A stretch of 64,000 bases of DNA from JBLHKS01 sp047620505 (GTDB lineage Bacteria > Verrucomicrobiota > Verrucomicrobiia > Verrucomicrobiales > DEV007), in assembly GCA_047620505.1 (NCBI GenBank), contig JBLHKS010000011.1:1-64000 (forward strand), read 5' to 3'. Position numbers and translations under genes: made by a program. The notes below the pieces were generated by a model. It was not told the origin of the DNA, did not search any database, and worked only from the letters and a program-made list of their open reading frames with translations. Positions 62,751 to 64,000 of the stretch are shown in pieces (the stretch's first letter is position 1; every line of letters starts with the position of its first letter).

Positions 62751-63116
62751 TTATTCGTCTTTGGCCGGTTTGATCACTTCGATCTTCACGGCTGCTACGC
62801 CGAGATCAAGGAGCCCAATTTCCTTCGCCGCCGCCTCGCTTAAATCGATGACTCTGCCTTTTTTGGCCAGACAGCGATCATTGATTCGAACTTCGACCCA
62901 CTTCTTAGATTTGACGACGGTCACTCGTACCTCCGTCCCAAACGGCAAGTTGTGATGAGCCGCGGTCAGCTTATTTTTATCGTAAACTTCTCCGCTAGCC
63001 GTTTTCCGACCGTGAAGGTCATTCGAATAATAAGCGGCTTTTCCCTCCTCAGCAGCTGCTGAGAAAAGGGAACCAAGGAAAGCCGCGATGAAGAGAGGGA
63101 GGAATCGCGATTGCAT
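62751..63116 (-). CDS. rlpA: RlpA-like septal ring protein
   Basis: 121 residues: signal peptide (MQSRFLPLFIAAFLGSLFSAAA) then the double-psi barrel of RlpA with GKAAYYSNDLHGRKTASGEVYDKNKLTAAHHNLPFGTEVRV and VRINDRCLAKKGRVIDLSEAAAKEIGL. The Asp of NDR is the usual catalytic acid. It lacks the C-terminal SPOR domain and the lipobox found in many homologues, so it is a minimal periplasmic form. It probably cuts naked glycan strands at division sites. Confidence 0.93.
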   Translation of the reverse strand: MQSRFLPLFIAAFLGSLFSAAAEEGKAAYYSNDLHGRKTASGEVYDKNKLTAAHHNLPFGTEVRVTVVKSKKWVEVRINDRCLAKKGRVIDLSEAAAKEIGLLDLGVAAVKIEVIKPAKDE

Positions 63117-63279
63117 CCGGGTTTATACCAAAATCCAAGCTGAATGAAAAGGGAAGATCGATTGGAACGGCTTCACGGCGCTATCGCTCTTCTGCAGCTC
63201 GAACATTGAGTGAAATTCCGATTTCGCAGGCAAGGGGCGGAAGTAGAGTGGCCTCGATCAGAGGTCGGACACCGGATTC

Positions 63280-63951
63280 ATGAACTCAAGCAATCGCATC
63301 CTCGCCAGCAGCTGCTGGCCCGTTCTAGCAGCCGTGCTGTGGTTCGGCGTGGGCGCTTTGTCGGCTGAAAATTCTGCCGGAGGGTCAGATTTTTCCCCGG
63401 AAACGGTCGGCTCAAGAGACTTCGAAAATCTGACGGCGAGTTCGCCTTTCACCCGTCCGTTAAACCTCGCTGAATCCTTGATTCTGGCCGGAGTGATCAA
63501 GATCGACGGTAGGCCGCTCGTGACGCTGATCGATCAAGAAACCAAGGAGGTCCACCTCGTCAGCGAAGAGCCGAATGACCGGGGCTGGAAGATTGTCGAG
63601 ATCTCATCGATCGATAATCTCGAAGAGCTAACGGCGAAGATTTCGATTTCGGGTAGCGCGGTGACGACCCTTCAATTTGATCAAGATCGCGTCAAACCTC
63701 CGAGAGATCGCAAAGCCGCTTCAGGCGGTGGCCACAAAGATAACCGGGCCAAACCGACGGATGAAGAAAAGCGGAAATTTAGCGAACATGTCAGGGGTCG
63801 AATGGGAAAGATGAGCGAGGAGCAACGCAGACGAGTCGGTCATCTCATGCATGAAAAATCCAAAGCCAATCCAAAAATGAGCGACAGGCAGAAGGGCGAG
63901 CTTTTCGTCAAAATCCTCGATCACGTCGAGCGCGAAGGTAAAAAGCGCTGA
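63280..63951 (+). CDS. Exported hypothetical protein with charged helical C-terminus
   Basis: 223 residues. Signal peptide region MNSSNRILASSCWPVLAAVLWFGVGALSA, then a small beta-rich domain (ASSPFTRPLNLAESLILAGVIKIDGRPLVTLIDQETKEVHLVSEEPNDRGWKIVEISS, about 52-110) that resembles the short pilot-type domains of type II secretion/type IV pilus proteins, and a Lys/Arg-rich helical tail (about 140-223; SEHVRGRMGKMSEEQRRRVGHLMHEK). Function not known. The last 49 bp of the window follow it and hold nothing I can identify. Confidence 0.75.
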   Translation: MNSSNRILASSCWPVLAAVLWFGVGALSAENSAGGSDFSPETVGSRDFENLTASSPFTRPLNLAESLILAGVIKIDGRPLVTLIDQETKEVHLVSEEPNDRGWKIVEISSIDNLEELTAKISISGSAVTTLQFDQDRVKPPRDRKAASGGGHKDNRAKPTDEEKRKFSEHVRGRMGKMSEEQRRRVGHLMHEKSKANPKMSDRQKGELFVKILDHVEREGKKR

Positions 63952-64000
63952 CCCGACCTCACTTTCGGGCTCCGAAAATCGCTGTCCCGACGCGAACGAC

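Larger units (their letters stand above)
393..63317. repeat. Highly iterated palindrome AGCAGCTGCT (43 copies across the window)
   Basis: First base of each AGCAGCTGCT: 394, 1299, 2085, 6196, 8244, 9497, 11741, 13269, 15697, 16604, 17446, 18509, 20423, 21141, 21432, 22713, 24516, 25500, 26928, 28152, 29529, 30883, 33956, 35122, 37989, 39551, 40290, 41499, 43302, 44931, 45734, 46496, 48254, 49675, 51385, 53110, 53750, 54710, 55318, 58731, 60560, 63051, 63307. Of these, 29 extend to the 12-bp palindrome CAGCAGCTGCTG and 8 are CAGCAGCTGCTC. Forty-one lie in coding sequence or the pseudogene and two between genes. Mean spacing is about 1.5 kb. The list was made by eye, so one or two copies may be missed. 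Confidence 0.95.

Noticed and set aside
393..63317. Palindrome copies as part of a CAG trinucleotide repeat or a transposon
   Set aside because: Each copy stops at 10-12 bp and is flanked by unrelated sequence; there are no longer CAG runs, target duplications or shared flanks.
393..63317. Palindrome as a by-product of frequent Gln-Leu codons
   Set aside because: About half of the coding copies are read in the Ala or Ser-Cys frame and two are intergenic, so codon preference for QQLL cannot explain them.
1..64000. CRISPR arrays, tRNA or rRNA genes, prophage or insertion sequence
   Set aside because: No regularly spaced long repeats, no cloverleaf or rRNA sequence, and no transposase, integrase or phage structural gene were found on either strand.

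Overview
The window looks like chromosomal DNA from a member of the Verrucomicrobiota (Planctomycetota is the less likely alternative). Three genes carry DUF1549/DUF1553 (PSD1) domains, one of them paired with a DUF1501 gene. There is also a DUF1552 + DUF1592-type pair, a sulfatase, a sialate O-acetylesterase, a ThuA protein, PQQ-like propellers and a three-subunit succinate dehydrogenase with one large cytochrome b. That mix is typical of the PVC superphylum. The DNA is moderately GC-rich, densely coding, and has no tRNA, rRNA, CRISPR array, phage or insertion sequence that I can see.

Layout. 0-2.8 kb: edge of an unknown gene, a decayed methyltransferase/beta-propeller pseudogene, and a PSD1 protein. 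2.8-9.3 kb: a HEAT-like protein, a sulfatase, a DUF3592 gene interrupted by an in-frame TGA, a DUF4139 protein, a small conserved protein and a glycosyltransferase. 9.5-16.4 kb: a TPR protein, then (minus strand) an IclR regulator, a giant PSCyt1-DUF1549-DUF1553-LamG protein and a DUF1501 protein in one operon. 17.3-23.3 kb: a Sel1/TM protein, another PSD1 protein and a LysM protein with a clear terminator. 23.3-26.8 kb: sdhCAB. 26.9-30.6 kb: DUF1552 + DUF1592 pair. 30.6-40 kb: a long minus-strand run holding a zinc-ribbon membrane protein, an MglA GTPase with two roadblock proteins, an ExbB/ExbD/TonB-like set, fabF and a GNAT enzyme. 40-49.6 kb: a glycine-zipper lipoprotein, RDD protein, PQQ propeller, alpha/beta hydrolase, DUF3109-like protein, phosphodiester glycosidase, ArsR-methyltransferase fusion, sialate esterase and ThuA protein. 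49.8-62.7 kb: a respiratory section with a PAS histidine kinase/NarL pair, a PocR-AraC regulator, a tandem Usp protein, a translationally coupled nap-like nitrate reductase operon led by an unusual tetraheme cytochrome, and a lipoprotein diheme peroxidase. 62.3-64 kb: a PNPOx-like protein, RlpA and a hypothetical exported protein.

The most striking signal is not a gene. A perfect 10-bp palindrome, AGCAGCTGCT, usually extended to CAGCAGCTGCTG, occurs 43 times by my reading, about once per 1.5 kb. It lies inside genes on both strands, in all three reading frames (QQLL/EQLL, AAA, SSC), and in two intergenic gaps. Base composition predicts well under one copy. It behaves like the highly iterated palindrome HIP1 of cyanobacteria but with a different sequence, and I know of no description of it. 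Other points of interest are the recoded or broken DUF3592 gene, the ABAB-duplicated tetraheme cytochrome, the ferredoxin gene that runs 160 bp into its convergent neighbour, and a cluster of GTAC palindromes before the AraC/PocR gene.
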